From Paraburkholderia sp. BL9I2N2 (GTDB lineage Bacteria; Pseudomonadota; Gammaproteobacteria; Burkholderiales; Burkholderiaceae): a stretch of DNA of 64,000 nucleotides. Numbering within the stretch: the stretch's first letter is position 1; each line of letters begins with the position of its first letter. Position numbers and translations under genes: made by a program. Location: contig NZ_SMGP01000003.1 in NCBI RefSeq assembly GCF_004339745.1, positions 1,054,001 to 1,118,000 on the forward strand, written 5' to 3'. The notes beneath the pieces are model-generated. The model saw only the letters and a list, made by a program, of their open reading frames with translations, ran no database searches and was not told the DNA's origin. Positions 1 to 8,378 of the stretch are shown one piece after another.

Positions 1-88
1 GCCACAGCGCTAACGGCGTTGTTATCGATGGCACGGACATTGCCTTTGAATCACTCGACTGACGTTCGTCAGGGTCCGGGAGCCTGGG

Positions 89-2464
89 TTGGACTTACTG
101 CGTTTCACCACCGAGTCGTACGCCGAAGTAGATCGCCTGCGAGCATGGAACGAGGCGCTCGACCGGCTTGGTCTGCGCTGCGGCGCGCCTCAGGCAGCCG
201 CGCGCCACTTGCATGGAACCATCAAGTCGCGCAAGTCGAGCAACGGCTTTGAACTGATCGCGCTGGCCGCGTTCGCGCAAACGATCGAGCTCAAAGTCGA
301 CGGCACCGACAGTCTCGTGATCGTGCTGCATCTCGACGGCGGCGTAACGCTCGTCGCCGACGGTGTGCGCGCGCGAGTTGCGACCGGTGATATTGTTTAT
401 GCGTCGTCGCGCGAGGAAGCGGGCCTGTCGTTCACCTCCGACTTCCGTGCGTTCGTGATCCGCGTGCCCCGCGCCGCCATCAACGCACGCCTTCTTACAC
501 CGTTCTCACTGCGTGCCGGGCGTTTGCCCGGAGACGCCGGTATCGGTCACGTGTTCTCCGGCTTTCTGCGCTCGATTGCTGAAAGCGTGGAGACGTTGTC
601 ACTCGACGATCTGCGTCCCCTCGAACTCGCGCTCGCGGAGTTCCTGGTCGCCAGTCTCGTCGGGCACGACAAGGAAGGCAGCTTCAGTGGCCTCACGCCA
701 TCTCAGGCCGCGCTCTTTTCACGAATATGTCGAACCATCGAAGGCAATCTCGCTGACCCCGATCTCGGGTTGACTTCGATAGCGAAGGAAGAGCGCGTGT
801 CGCCGCGCTATTTGCAGAAACTGTTTGAAGCGGTTGGACAGAATTTCTCGACCTACTTGCGCTCCCGCAGACTGGAGCGCTGCCGCGCGGATCTGGTCAA
901 TCCCCTGTATGAAAAGCTTTCGATTGCCGATGTCTGCTTCCGCTGGGGTTTCAACGACCCCGCGTATTTCAGCCGCGCATTTCGCGAGCAATATGGCGCG
1001 TCGCCGCGCACTTTCCGGCATGAAGCAGGTCTTGAATTAGCGCGCCTTCTCGTGCGGCGAATCTCGCGCGGCTTGCCCGTCAACGCCGGGAGTCTGATCG
1101 TGCAGGCACAACTCGCCGAGCAGGGTGCGGTTCATGAAGTTGCGGACGAGACCGGCTCTGCCGAGCAGCCTGAAGCGCCTTCGGCACCCCCGTCCCGCGA
1201 GTCCGGCAAGCCGCGTCATCATCTGTTGCGCGCGACGGCCAACACAATTCACTGGGGTTACTTCAGTCACGATCTCAAGCCCGTGCTCGAGCTGAACAGC
1301 GGCGACACGGTGACGATCGAAACACTCACGCAACACGCGGCGGATGATTGGGAGCGCATGGTGCAGGGTGATCCTGGCGCTGAAAGCGTGTTCCACTGGA
1401 CCGCCGGGCGCAAGAACGTCAATCGCCGCGGCGCCGGTCCCATGGATGCGTCCATCTATGGACGTGGCGCGGGTGAAGGCTTCGGCGTGCATATCTGTAC
1501 CGGACCGATTGCCGTGCGCGGCGCGGAACCCGGCGATGTGCTGGAAGTGCGCATTCTCGACATTCACCCGCGCCGTTGCGCCAATCCGAAATTCGCCGGC
1601 CGCGCGTTCGGCAGCAATGCCGCTGCGTGGTGGGGCTTCCACTATCGCGAGTTATTGACCGAGCCGAAACCGCGCGAGGTCGTCACCATCTATGAACTTG
1701 ATGCCGACGCCACCGCAGGCAAAACCGCCTGCGCGCGCGCTGTCTATAACTTCCGCTGGACACCTCAGCGCGACCCCTTTGGCGTGATGCATCCGACAAT
1801 CGACTATCCCGGCGTGCCAGTCGATCATTCGACGGTGGTCGAGAATCACGACATCCTGAAGAACGTCCAGATTCCGGTACGTCCACACTTCGGCGTGATC
1901 ACGGTCGCGCCGCAGCAGGATGGTCTGATCGATTCGATCCCGCCCTCCACCTTCGGCGGAAATCTCGACAACTGGCGCGTGACGCGTGGAGCGAGCGTGT
2001 TCTTGCCAGTCGGGGTGCCGGGCGCTCTGCTCTCCGTCGGCGACCCGCATGCATCGCAAGGAGATTCAGAACTGTGCGGCACCGCGATCGAATGTTCGCT
2101 CACCGGCGACTTCCAACTGGTGCTCCACAAGAAAGAGACGCTCGGCAGGCAGGTGTTTGCGGACCTCACCTATCCGCTAGTCGAAACCGCCGACGAATGG
2201 GTTCTTCACGGCTTCAGCTATCCGAACTATCTGGCCGAGTTCGGCACGAGCGCGCAAAGCGCTGTGTACGAAAAATCCACGCTCGATCTCGCGATGCGCG
2301 ACGCGTTCATCAAAACCCGGCGCTTCCTGATGACGACCAAGGGTCTTTCCGAAGATGAGGCGATCTCTCTGATCTCGGTCGCAGTCGACTTCGGCGTGAC
2401 GCAGGTGGTAGACGGCAACTGGGGCGTGCACGCGATCATCCGGAAGTCGCTCTTCACCGCGTGA
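89..2464 (+). CDS. AraC-family regulator fused to acetamidase/formamidase
   Basis: A 791-residue protein joining two families that are normally separate. Residues about 10-180 resemble the AraC-type ligand/cupin region. Residues about 210-312 form an AraC double helix-turn-helix, including the segment WGFNDPAYFSRAFREQYG. A Pro/Ala/Glu-rich linker covers about 313-375. Residues about 376-791 are an FmdA/AmdA acetamidase/formamidase domain with the conserved stretch SVGDPHASQGDSELCGTAIE, expected to hold the metal and active site. Formamidases and acetamidases hydrolyse short amides to acid and ammonia. The start is a TTG at 89 with a weak GGGAG-like site upstream; an upstream start cannot be excluded because the window begins just before. 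It heads a plus-strand group with a deacetylase and an ABC transporter, suggesting amide or nitrogen scavenging. I infer that the enzyme domain may act as a substrate sensor for the DNA-binding half. Confidence 0.88.
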   Translation: MDLLRFTTESYAEVDRLRAWNEALDRLGLRCGAPQAAARHLHGTIKSRKSSNGFELIALAAFAQTIELKVDGTDSLVIVLHLDGGVTLVADGVRARVATGDIVYASSREEAGLSFTSDFRAFVIRVPRAAINARLLTPFSLRAGRLPGDAGIGHVFSGFLRSIAESVETLSLDDLRPLELALAEFLVASLVGHDKEGSFSGLTPSQAALFSRICRTIEGNLADPDLGLTSIAKEERVSPRYLQKLFEAVGQNFSTYLRSRRLERCRADLVNPLYEKLSIADVCFRWGFNDPAYFSRAFREQYGASPRTFRHEAGLELARLLVRRISRGLPVNAGSLIVQAQLAEQGAVHEVADETGSAEQPEAPSAPPSRESGKPRHHLLRATANTIHWGYFSHDLKPVLELNSGDTVTIETLTQHAADDWERMVQGDPGAESVFHWTAGRKNVNRRGAGPMDASIYGRGAGEGFGVHICTGPIAVRGAEPGDVLEVRILDIHPRRCANPKFAGRAFGSNAAAWWGFHYRELLTEPKPREVVTIYELDADATAGKTACARAVYNFRWTPQRDPFGVMHPTIDYPGVPVDHSTVVENHDILKNVQIPVRPHFGVITVAPQQDGLIDSIPPSTFGGNLDNWRVTRGASVFLPVGVPGALLSVGDPHASQGDSELCGTAIECSLTGDFQLVLHKKETLGRQVFADLTYPLVETADEWVLHGFSYPNYLAEFGTSAQSAVYEKSTLDLAMRDAFIKTRRFLMTTKGLSEDEAISLISVAVDFGVTQVVDGNWGVHAIIRKSLFTA

Positions 2465-2603
2465 AGTAGCGAGTAGCGACCTCCGATACGCGTGCGTACA
2501 AGAGTTTGTTCGCAGCAAGCTCGATGCCGCGATTTTGGCTTCCCTACCATGGGTTCTGACTTGAACACAGGCGTATGCGCCGTTCGACAGGACTCACTGG
2601 ACC

Positions 2604-3506
2604 ATGGATTCTCCCGCACATCGCACGCTGCCCGGCCACGGGCGCTTTCAATATTTGCCGATCAACGGCCGCCCCGTTTATCGTTGGCCCGACGGTTCCC
2701 GGTTGGCGGTCTATATCGGTTTCAACATCGAGCACTTTGCGTTCGGTGAAGGACTGGGACCGACTATCGGCCCGGTGATGCCCGAACCCGATGTGCTCAA
2801 TCACGCGTGGCGTGAGTACGCATTGCGCGTGGGCGCATGGCGCTGTCTCGATCTCTTCGATGAACTCGCACTGCCAACCGCGGCCATCATCAACACGGCG
2901 CTCTACGATCACTGCCCCGAACTGGTCGCCGCGTTCGCTCAGCGTGGCGATGAACTCGTCGCGCACGGCCATACGAATTCGGACCGACAAGGAACGCTGA
3001 CCGAAGACGACGAACGCGCGCTGATCGTGGCATGTCGCGAGCGGATCGCGGCGGAGAGCGCGCAACAGCCGGCCGGCTGGTTATCGCCGTGGCTCTCGGA
3101 GAGCCATGTCACCAGCGATCTGGTGGCCGAAGCGGGTTACCAGTACACGCTCAACTGGTGTCACGACGATCAGCCCACGCGCCTGCTTACGCGCAACGGT
3201 CACCCGCTGTGGGCGATTCCGTATCCGGAGGAGGTCAACGATATCCCGATGATCCTTGCGCGCCAAATGGACGCGAAATCGTTCGCCGATCTGGTGATCG
3301 ATCACTTCGAGGAAATGCTGCGGCAATCCGCGCGAGAACCGCTGGTGATGGGCATTGCGCTGCATGCGTACCTGATGGGACAACCGCATCGTTTGTGTCA
3401 CTTGCGGCGGGCACTCGAACATATTGCCCGCGCGCGCGACGAAGGCCGGGTCTGCATCACCACGCCTGGTTCGATTGCAAACCACATGGACTTTCTCGGG
3501 CATTAG
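2604..3506 (+). CDS. polysaccharide deacetylase-family hydrolase (PuuE-like)
   Basis: A 300-residue cytoplasmic protein (no signal peptide) of the polysaccharide deacetylase/NodB-fold group. The metal-site motif HGHTNSD lies at residues 121-127, and a late histidine motif (GIALHAYLMGQPHR) at about 250-263. This sub-branch includes metal-dependent C-N hydrolases such as the cofactor-independent allantoinase PuuE, so the substrate is more likely a small cyclic or linear amide than a polysaccharide (inference). It begins 140 bases after the AraC-amidase fusion on the same strand and precedes the ABC transporter genes. Two amide-type hydrolases beside an uptake system suggest stepwise breakdown of one imported nitrogen compound. 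The exact substrate is not readable from the sequence. Confidence 0.82.
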   Translation: MDSPAHRTLPGHGRFQYLPINGRPVYRWPDGSRLAVYIGFNIEHFAFGEGLGPTIGPVMPEPDVLNHAWREYALRVGAWRCLDLFDELALPTAAIINTALYDHCPELVAAFAQRGDELVAHGHTNSDRQGTLTEDDERALIVACRERIAAESAQQPAGWLSPWLSESHVTSDLVAEAGYQYTLNWCHDDQPTRLLTRNGHPLWAIPYPEEVNDIPMILARQMDAKSFADLVIDHFEEMLRQSAREPLVMGIALHAYLMGQPHRLCHLRRALEHIARARDEGRVCITTPGSIANHMDFLGH

Positions 3507-3577
3507 ATCACTTCATTTTCACTTTGCCATGCCGCCCTCGTCCGCCCATATTTCCTTCAACCTCAATAGGATTCGCC

Positions 3578-4435
3578 ATGTTCATGTCAAAGGCAATCAA
3601 GCTGCTGCTGTGCGCACTCACCGGTCTTCTCCTCGCACAAGGCGCGTCAGCGCAATCGTGCGAACCGTCCAAGGTGGCTCAGAAATATCCGTCGCTTGCG
3701 GGCAAGACCATCAAGATCGGCGTGGACCCCGAGTCGCCTCCATATGCGTTTCGTGACAGCAAGGATTTCAACAAGATCATCGGCGCCGATGCAGACATGG
3801 CCCGGACCGTGTTCGACTGCGCCGGCGTGAAGACGGAATTTTTCACTGCCGGCTGGCCGGGGCTGCTGCCCGCGCTGCGTGCCGGACAGATCGACGTGAT
3901 GTGGGACTTGCTGTACTACACGCCGGAACGGGCGAAGGAAACGACCTTCGTTACGTATATGCAGGCCGGCACGGGCGGTCTGGTGGCGGCTGGCAACCCC
4001 AAGAAGATCGATGACATCTCCAAGCTCTGCGGCCTCACGGTCACGGCAGGCATTGGCACCGTCGAACTGACGATGGCGCAGGCGCAAGCCGCCAAATGCA
4101 AAGCCGAAGGCAAGCCCGACGTGACCATCATGACGTCCGCCGATATCGCGTCGGGCGCACGCCTCGTCGCAAGCCATCGTGCCGATGTCATGATGTACGA
4201 CCTGGCGCTCGTCGACGGTCTCGCGAAACAGAACCCACAACTCTACATGCGCGGCTTCATGGTGACGAGCGGTATGAAGATCGGCGTGGGTGTGAAGAAA
4301 GGCAACGCCGATATGATCGCCGCCGTTTCCGACGGACTCAAGATCATGCAGGCCAATCAGACGCAGAAGAAGACCTTTCAGCGATACGGCGTAGATCCGT
4401 CGCTGCAAACGCCGACCACACTGCTTACTCAATAA
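3578..4435 (+). CDS. amino-acid-type ABC transporter substrate-binding protein
   Basis: A 285-residue periplasmic binding protein of the SBP_bac_3 type. The first 26 residues are a typical Sec signal peptide ending in ASAQS. The mature part starts with the family's opening (KTIKIGVDPESPPYAF) and has the usual two-lobe length. I chose the ATG at 3578, which has AATAGG upstream and places the signal peptide at the N-terminus; the open frame extends upstream only as antisense-like sequence over the deacetylase gene. Two cysteine pairs (Cys near the mature start, a central FDCAG, LCGL and AKCKA) may form disulphides. The permease-ATPase fusion follows after 59 bases, so this is the ligand-recognition part of that importer. 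Ligand class inferred: a small amino-acid-like or amide compound. Confidence 0.88.
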   Translation: MFMSKAIKLLLCALTGLLLAQGASAQSCEPSKVAQKYPSLAGKTIKIGVDPESPPYAFRDSKDFNKIIGADADMARTVFDCAGVKTEFFTAGWPGLLPALRAGQIDVMWDLLYYTPERAKETTFVTYMQAGTGGLVAAGNPKKIDDISKLCGLTVTAGIGTVELTMAQAQAAKCKAEGKPDVTIMTSADIASGARLVASHRADVMMYDLALVDGLAKQNPQLYMRGFMVTSGMKIGVGVKKGNADMIAAVSDGLKIMQANQTQKKTFQRYGVDPSLQTPTTLLTQ

Positions 4436-4494
4436 AGGCTGCCTGCGCGGCACACCGTGTCGTGTGCCGGTAGCGTCATGGATCAGGTTCGGAA

Positions 4495-6198
4495 ATGAAG
4501 GCATTGCGTATCAAACACATTGTAGTCGGCGCTCTCGGTATGGTTGCCATGTTCGTATTGCAGCCGGCGATGGCGGCCGGTCTCGATGGCGCTCAGGTGT
4601 TCGACGGTTTCAAGGAGCTGGCCGGGTATGTCGGCTCGCCCTTCCTGCTCGGCGGCGCGTGGATCGCGGTGAAGATTACGCTGATAGCGATGTCGATCGG
4701 GCTGGTGCTCGGGCTCGGTCTTGCGCTGATGCGGCTGTCGCGATTCAAGGCCTTGAACTCAGCGGCGTGGGGTTATATCTGGTTCGTGCGCGGCACACCG
4801 CAACTACTGCAACTCGTGTTCATCTTCGACGCGTTGCCGCTGATCGGTTTGCGTTTCGATGAAGTCACGACTGCGGTTATCGGCTTTGCATTGAACGAGG
4901 CGGCGTTCAGCGCTGAACTGTTTCGTGCCGGCATCTTGTCAGTGAACCGTTCGCAATCGACCGCCGCCGCCGCACTCGGCATGGGACCGTTGCTGACGTT
5001 ACGCCGCATTATCCTGCCGCAATCGATGCGCGCGGTGATCCCGGGCCTCGCCAATGACACCATCGGCATGTTGAAGCTAACGTCGATCGCGTCGGTGATC
5101 TTCGTCAACGAGCTAACGTTTCGCTCGCAACAGGTCGTCGGCCAGAACTTCAAGTTCTTTACCGTGTTCGGTGCGGCGGCGGTGATTTATCTGGTCCTGA
5201 CGAGCGGGATCTCCTTGCTTCAGGTGTGGCTCGAAAGCATCTTCGATCACGAGCGCGACCGAAAGGTCACGTTGTCGTGGTTCGGACTGCGCCCTTCGAC
5301 GCGCAATGTGAAAGCGCTCGACGCACCGATTGACTCTCCGGTCGCCGCAAAAGAGCCGGAGGCGAACGATCACGCATGGATCGGGACGCTGCTGCCTGCC
5401 GAAAGTCGCACGCCGCGGCATCGCGATGAACCGTTTGTAGCGTGCAGGAACGTCTGGAAATCGTATGGCAAGCGCGAGATATTGCGCGGCGTCGACCTGT
5501 CGATCGGGCATGGCGAAGTGGTCGTCATCCTCGGCCCGAGCGGTTCCGGCAAAAGCACACTGCTCAAGCTGATTAACCATCTCGAACCGCTTGACTGGGG
5601 AACGATCAAGGTCGATTCGCAGTATGTGGGTTACCGGGAAGTACCGGGTGGCGGCGGCACGGTGCGGCCCCTGCACAACCTCGCACGCGCACGCGCCGAA
5701 GCGCGCGTGGGTATGGTGTTCCAGCATTTCAATCTCTTCAGTCATTTGAGTGCGCTGGACAACATCGTCGAAGCACAGCGGCAGGTCTATGACGTGCCGC
5801 TTGCCGAAGCGCAAGCACTCGGCCGGGAGTTGTTGAAGAGCGTGGGCCTCGCCGCGCACGCGGATTTTCTGCCGCATCGGCTATCAGGCGGGCAGCAGCA
5901 GCGCGTGGCGATTGCGCGTGCGCTCGCGATCAAGCCCAAGTTGATGCTCTTCGACGAACCGACTTCGGCGCTCGATCCAGAACTCGTCGGTGAAGTGCTT
6001 GGCGTGATGCGCGGGCTGGCTGATGCAGGCATGACGATGGTCGTGGTCACGCACGAAATCCGCTTTGCTCGCGATGTCGCCGACCGCGTTGTCTTCATGG
6101 ACGGCGGCGAAGTTATCGAGCAAGGAACGCCGCAGCAGGTCATCGACAACCCGACTCACGAGCGCACCCAAAAATTCCTTAACGTCGTCGCCAATTGA
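4495..6198 (+). CDS. fused amino-acid ABC transporter permease and ATPase
   Basis: A 567-residue fusion of the two inner-membrane importer components. Residues 1-28 look like a signal anchor. Residues about 50-250 are a HisM/GlnP-type permease with several membrane helices and an EAA loop (AAAALGMGPLLTLRRIILPQ, 157-176). A hydrophilic linker of about 65 residues leads into an ATPase at about 313-567. The ATPase has Walker A GPSGSGKST (347-355), signature LSGGQQQR (463-470), Walker B LMLFDEP (483-489) and the switch histidine in VVVTHE. All key residues are intact. Permease and ATPase are usually separate subunits, so two copies of this chain may form the complete transporter with the binding protein encoded just upstream. 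It lies in the same plus-strand group as the amide hydrolases. Confidence 0.9.
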   Translation: MKALRIKHIVVGALGMVAMFVLQPAMAAGLDGAQVFDGFKELAGYVGSPFLLGGAWIAVKITLIAMSIGLVLGLGLALMRLSRFKALNSAAWGYIWFVRGTPQLLQLVFIFDALPLIGLRFDEVTTAVIGFALNEAAFSAELFRAGILSVNRSQSTAAAALGMGPLLTLRRIILPQSMRAVIPGLANDTIGMLKLTSIASVIFVNELTFRSQQVVGQNFKFFTVFGAAAVIYLVLTSGISLLQVWLESIFDHERDRKVTLSWFGLRPSTRNVKALDAPIDSPVAAKEPEANDHAWIGTLLPAESRTPRHRDEPFVACRNVWKSYGKREILRGVDLSIGHGEVVVILGPSGSGKSTLLKLINHLEPLDWGTIKVDSQYVGYREVPGGGGTVRPLHNLARARAEARVGMVFQHFNLFSHLSALDNIVEAQRQVYDVPLAEAQALGRELLKSVGLAAHADFLPHRLSGGQQQRVAIARALAIKPKLMLFDEPTSALDPELVGEVLGVMRGLADAGMTMVVVTHEIRFARDVADRVVFMDGGEVIEQGTPQQVIDNPTHERTQKFLNVVAN

Positions 6199-6211
6199 AT
6201 ATGAGGCTCAC

Positions 6212-7227
6212 ATGACAGACTTCGAAACTTTCAATCTCGGCCGCGTCGTGCTGCAGTCCGGTGCGACGCTCCCTGACATGCTGCTCAGCTACAAGACGTA
6301 TGGCCGGCTGAATGCCGCGCGCGACAACGCGATTGTCTATCCGACGTTTTATAGCGGCAGCCATGTCGACAATGAATGGCTGATCGGCGAGCACATGGGG
6401 CTCGATCCGCGGGAGTATTTCATCATCGTGCCGAATATGTTTGGCAACGGCGTATCGAGTTCGCCAAGCAACAATCCCCCCCTTATGATCGCGGCCGCTT
6501 TCCGCATGTGACGCTCTACGACAACGTCGCGATGCAGTATCGCCTCGTGACCGAGAAGTTTGGCATCGAGTCGCTCAGGCTCGTCACCGGCTGGTCGATG
6601 GGCGCGATGCAGGCGTTCCACTGGGCTGCGATGTATCCGGAAATGGTCGAACGCATTCTGCCGTTCTGCGGGGCGGCGCGGTGCTCGCGGCACAATTTTG
6701 TGTTCATCGAAGGGCTTAAGGCTCCATTGCTGTTGGACCCGGAATTCAAGGACGGTTTCTACGATGCACCGCCGACGCGTGGAATGCGCGCTGCCGCGAG
6801 GGTGTTTGCCGGATGGGGATTTTCGCAGGCGTTTCTGCGTCAACGGCTCGACATGGAAGCAATGGGGTATGGCTCTCTCGAGGACTTCATTACGCAGTTC
6901 TGGGAAGGCGACTTCCTGAAGAAGGACGCGAACAATATCTTGTCGATGATGTGGAGTTGGCAGTACGGCGATATTTCCGCGAATTCTCTATATAAGGGAG
7001 ATTTCGATCGAGCGTTGGCCAGTATCACTGCAAAGGCTATTGTGATGCCCGGGCGCACGGATCTGTATTTTCCGCCGGAAGATAGTGAGTATGAGGTTTC
7101 GAAGATGCCCAATGCACAGTTGCGGCCTATCGAATCGGTTTGGGGTCATTTTGCGGGCGGTCCCGCAGCCAACGCTGTCGATGTTAAATTCATCGATAGT
7201 GCGGTGAAGGAGATTCTGGCTGCGTAG
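6212..7227 (+). pseudogene. homoserine O-acetyltransferase-like alpha/beta hydrolase, frameshifted
   Basis: The ATG at 6212 opens a reading frame (MTDFETFNLG...) that matches the N-terminus of MetX-like alpha/beta hydrolases but stops at 6511. The rest of the protein continues in another frame to 7227. It includes the nucleophile elbow TGWSMGAMQ, a lid region, and the final Asp and His (GRTDLYFPPEDSE and WGHFAGGP). The break falls in a run of seven C at 6476-6482. Adding one C restores a continuous chain reading NNPPPYDRGRFPHV, which is what this family normally shows. The rest is well conserved, so either the mutation is very recent, or it is a sequencing error, or the tract is slippery. The gene starts 13 bases after the transporter gene and belongs to the same island. 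Whether the protein is made cannot be judged. Confidence 0.82.
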
Positions 7228-7258
7228 TGTTCGGCTCTTTTGCGCTCGGTTCCGCGTG

Positions 7259-7286
7259 CGCCAGACTTTTTTTGCAAGGTCTGGCG
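7259..7286. repeat. 8-bp inverted repeat around a T7 tract
   Basis: CGCCAGAC (7259-7266) and GTCTGGCG (7279-7286) are perfect inverted repeats with a 12-base loop that starts with seven T. The hairpin lies just after the alpha/beta hydrolase stop at 7227. It may help end transcription, but the T-run is in the loop rather than after the stem, so this is not a canonical terminator. Confidence 0.5.
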
Positions 7287-7384
7287 CGAACTCGGGAGGA
7301 TCGCCGAGATGTCCGCATGCCTTCGTGTGGAAGTGCGAACAGTACCGCACGCCTGAATGGCCTCCCACGTATTGTACAGCGAAA

Positions 7385-7562
7385 ATCACGCCGTACCGCA
7401 GGTCGCCTCTTGAATCGAACTGCGTTTCGCCAAGCACACCTTGGTAGTCGGTTGCCGGCATCGCGGCAAGGATTTTCGCGGAGTCGGTTGATTTGCGCGC
7501 GCTTCATCGCCGCGACAATCACGCCCACGGCGTCGCATGCAAACGGTCGTGCCATCGCAGCA
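7385..7562 (-). pseudogene. remnant of branched-chain amino-acid binding protein (LivJ-like C-terminus)
   Basis: On the minus strand two frames together spell the C-terminal part of a LivJ-type periplasmic binding protein. One frame gives DAVGVIVAAMKRA; the other continues with KSTDSAKILAAMPATDYQG and then LGETQFDSRGDLRYGVI. The switch between frames is a one-base shift near 7500. No N-terminal or central part of the gene is present and no clear stop follows, so this is a fragment. The usual partners (LivHMGF permeases and ATPases) are absent nearby. It is most likely the debris of an earlier rearrangement between the nitrogen island and the RNase gene. Confidence 0.55.
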
Positions 7563-7582
7563 CGGCCTTTGAAAACACAACA

Positions 7583-7621
7583 CCCCGGCGTCTCCTTTAT
7601 GAGAGGCCCGGGGGCGTTTTT
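7583..7621 (+). terminator. probable rho-independent terminator
   Basis: CCCCGG at 7583 pairs with CCGGGG just before 7615, and an inner TCTC pairs with GAGA around a short loop. The hairpin is followed by five T (7617-7621). It lies between convergent genes, so it may end plus-strand transcription from the nitrogen island; a looser T-rich stretch on the other side suggests it could also serve the minus-strand RNase gene. Confidence 0.55.
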
Positions 7622-7633
7622 CATTGGCTCAAG

Positions 7634-8089
7634 TTATTCTGCAATGCGTTTGAAACTGACGTAGTAATCGTCGGTGTAGTAGCAGTCGCCGGTCTGCTTG
7701 CGCGGTCCACCACATACGATGCGGCGCTGCCCACGATCCGCCGAGCCAGGCGTGCGAACTGTGTAGGTGTGGTAGTAGCCACGCGGATGCTGCGGCAGCA
7801 ATGCCGCGCTGTTGCGGAACAGGACACCGTCCTCGCCAAAAGGGAAAGGGCCGCCCGCTTTGATCAGACGTAGTGTTTCGGCAGCTTCCGCCGACAACTG
7901 CGCTTTAGTGACGGTAGCCAGCGTGCCCGATGCGACGGGTGTGGCGCTCGCGGCCTGCCCAGGCTGAACCGGCGCCTGACTCTCGGATGCGCCCGATGCT
8001 TGAGTAGCGTTTTGCGATCCGTCCTTACCGCATCCGCCGAGGATCGCGCTCAAGGCGAGGATGTACGGGAAAGCCCACGCTTGCTTCAC
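7634..8089 (-). CDS. lipoprotein with a T1/barnase-fold ribonuclease domain, catalytic residues altered
   Basis: A 151-residue protein with a lipoprotein signal (LSAILGGC, lipid Cys20), an Ala/Gln/Pro-rich spacer to about residue 60, and a C-terminal domain clearly like guanyl-specific microbial ribonucleases (RNase Sa/T1/barnase). Shared elements are the GPFPF-x4-GVLFRN segment, GYYHTYTVRTPG, the Arg-rich RGQRR and a final YYTDDYYVSF strand. Aligned by eye to RNase Sa, the two arginines of the active site are kept (Arg119, Arg123). However, the catalytic base Glu54 is replaced by Thr108 and the catalytic acid His85 by Tyr142. Activity may therefore be lost or changed. No barstar-type inhibitor gene is seen nearby. 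It is probably exported and tethered to the inner or outer membrane (inference). The neighbouring sigF operon is separate. Confidence 0.78.
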   Translation of the reverse strand: MKQAWAFPYILALSAILGGCGKDGSQNATQASGASESQAPVQPGQAASATPVASGTLATVTKAQLSAEAAETLRLIKAGGPFPFGEDGVLFRNSAALLPQHPRGYYHTYTVRTPGSADRGQRRIVCGGPRKQTGDCYYTDDYYVSFKRIAE

Positions 8090-8378
8090 GAAGCGGTTGT
8101 CTCCGGGTTGACCAGCATTCGACGACCACGAACGATTTAAGGGTATCGCTAACGGCAGAGTGAATCAATGTCCGGCCCGAAATAGCAATTTTTAACTCGA
8201 CAACCAGGCCGTTACACGGTTCGCGGCGTTCGAGAAGTATGCAAATCAAGCAGATTGCGGCGAGGCTCGTTTTATCGAACAGACGCACAGTCGAGGCGCT
8301 TTCAGCCGCGGGCGCCGCCGGCCCACTGCCTTTTGGACGGTCCATTCGTCCCTCGCTACAGTGCTTCGCCCCGTAACT

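Noticed and set aside
3032..3577. Open frame that extends the binding-protein gene upstream to 3032
   Set aside because: It overlaps the deacetylase gene in another frame, reads as low-quality Arg/Gly-rich sequence, and a signal peptide starts cleanly at the ATG at 3578.
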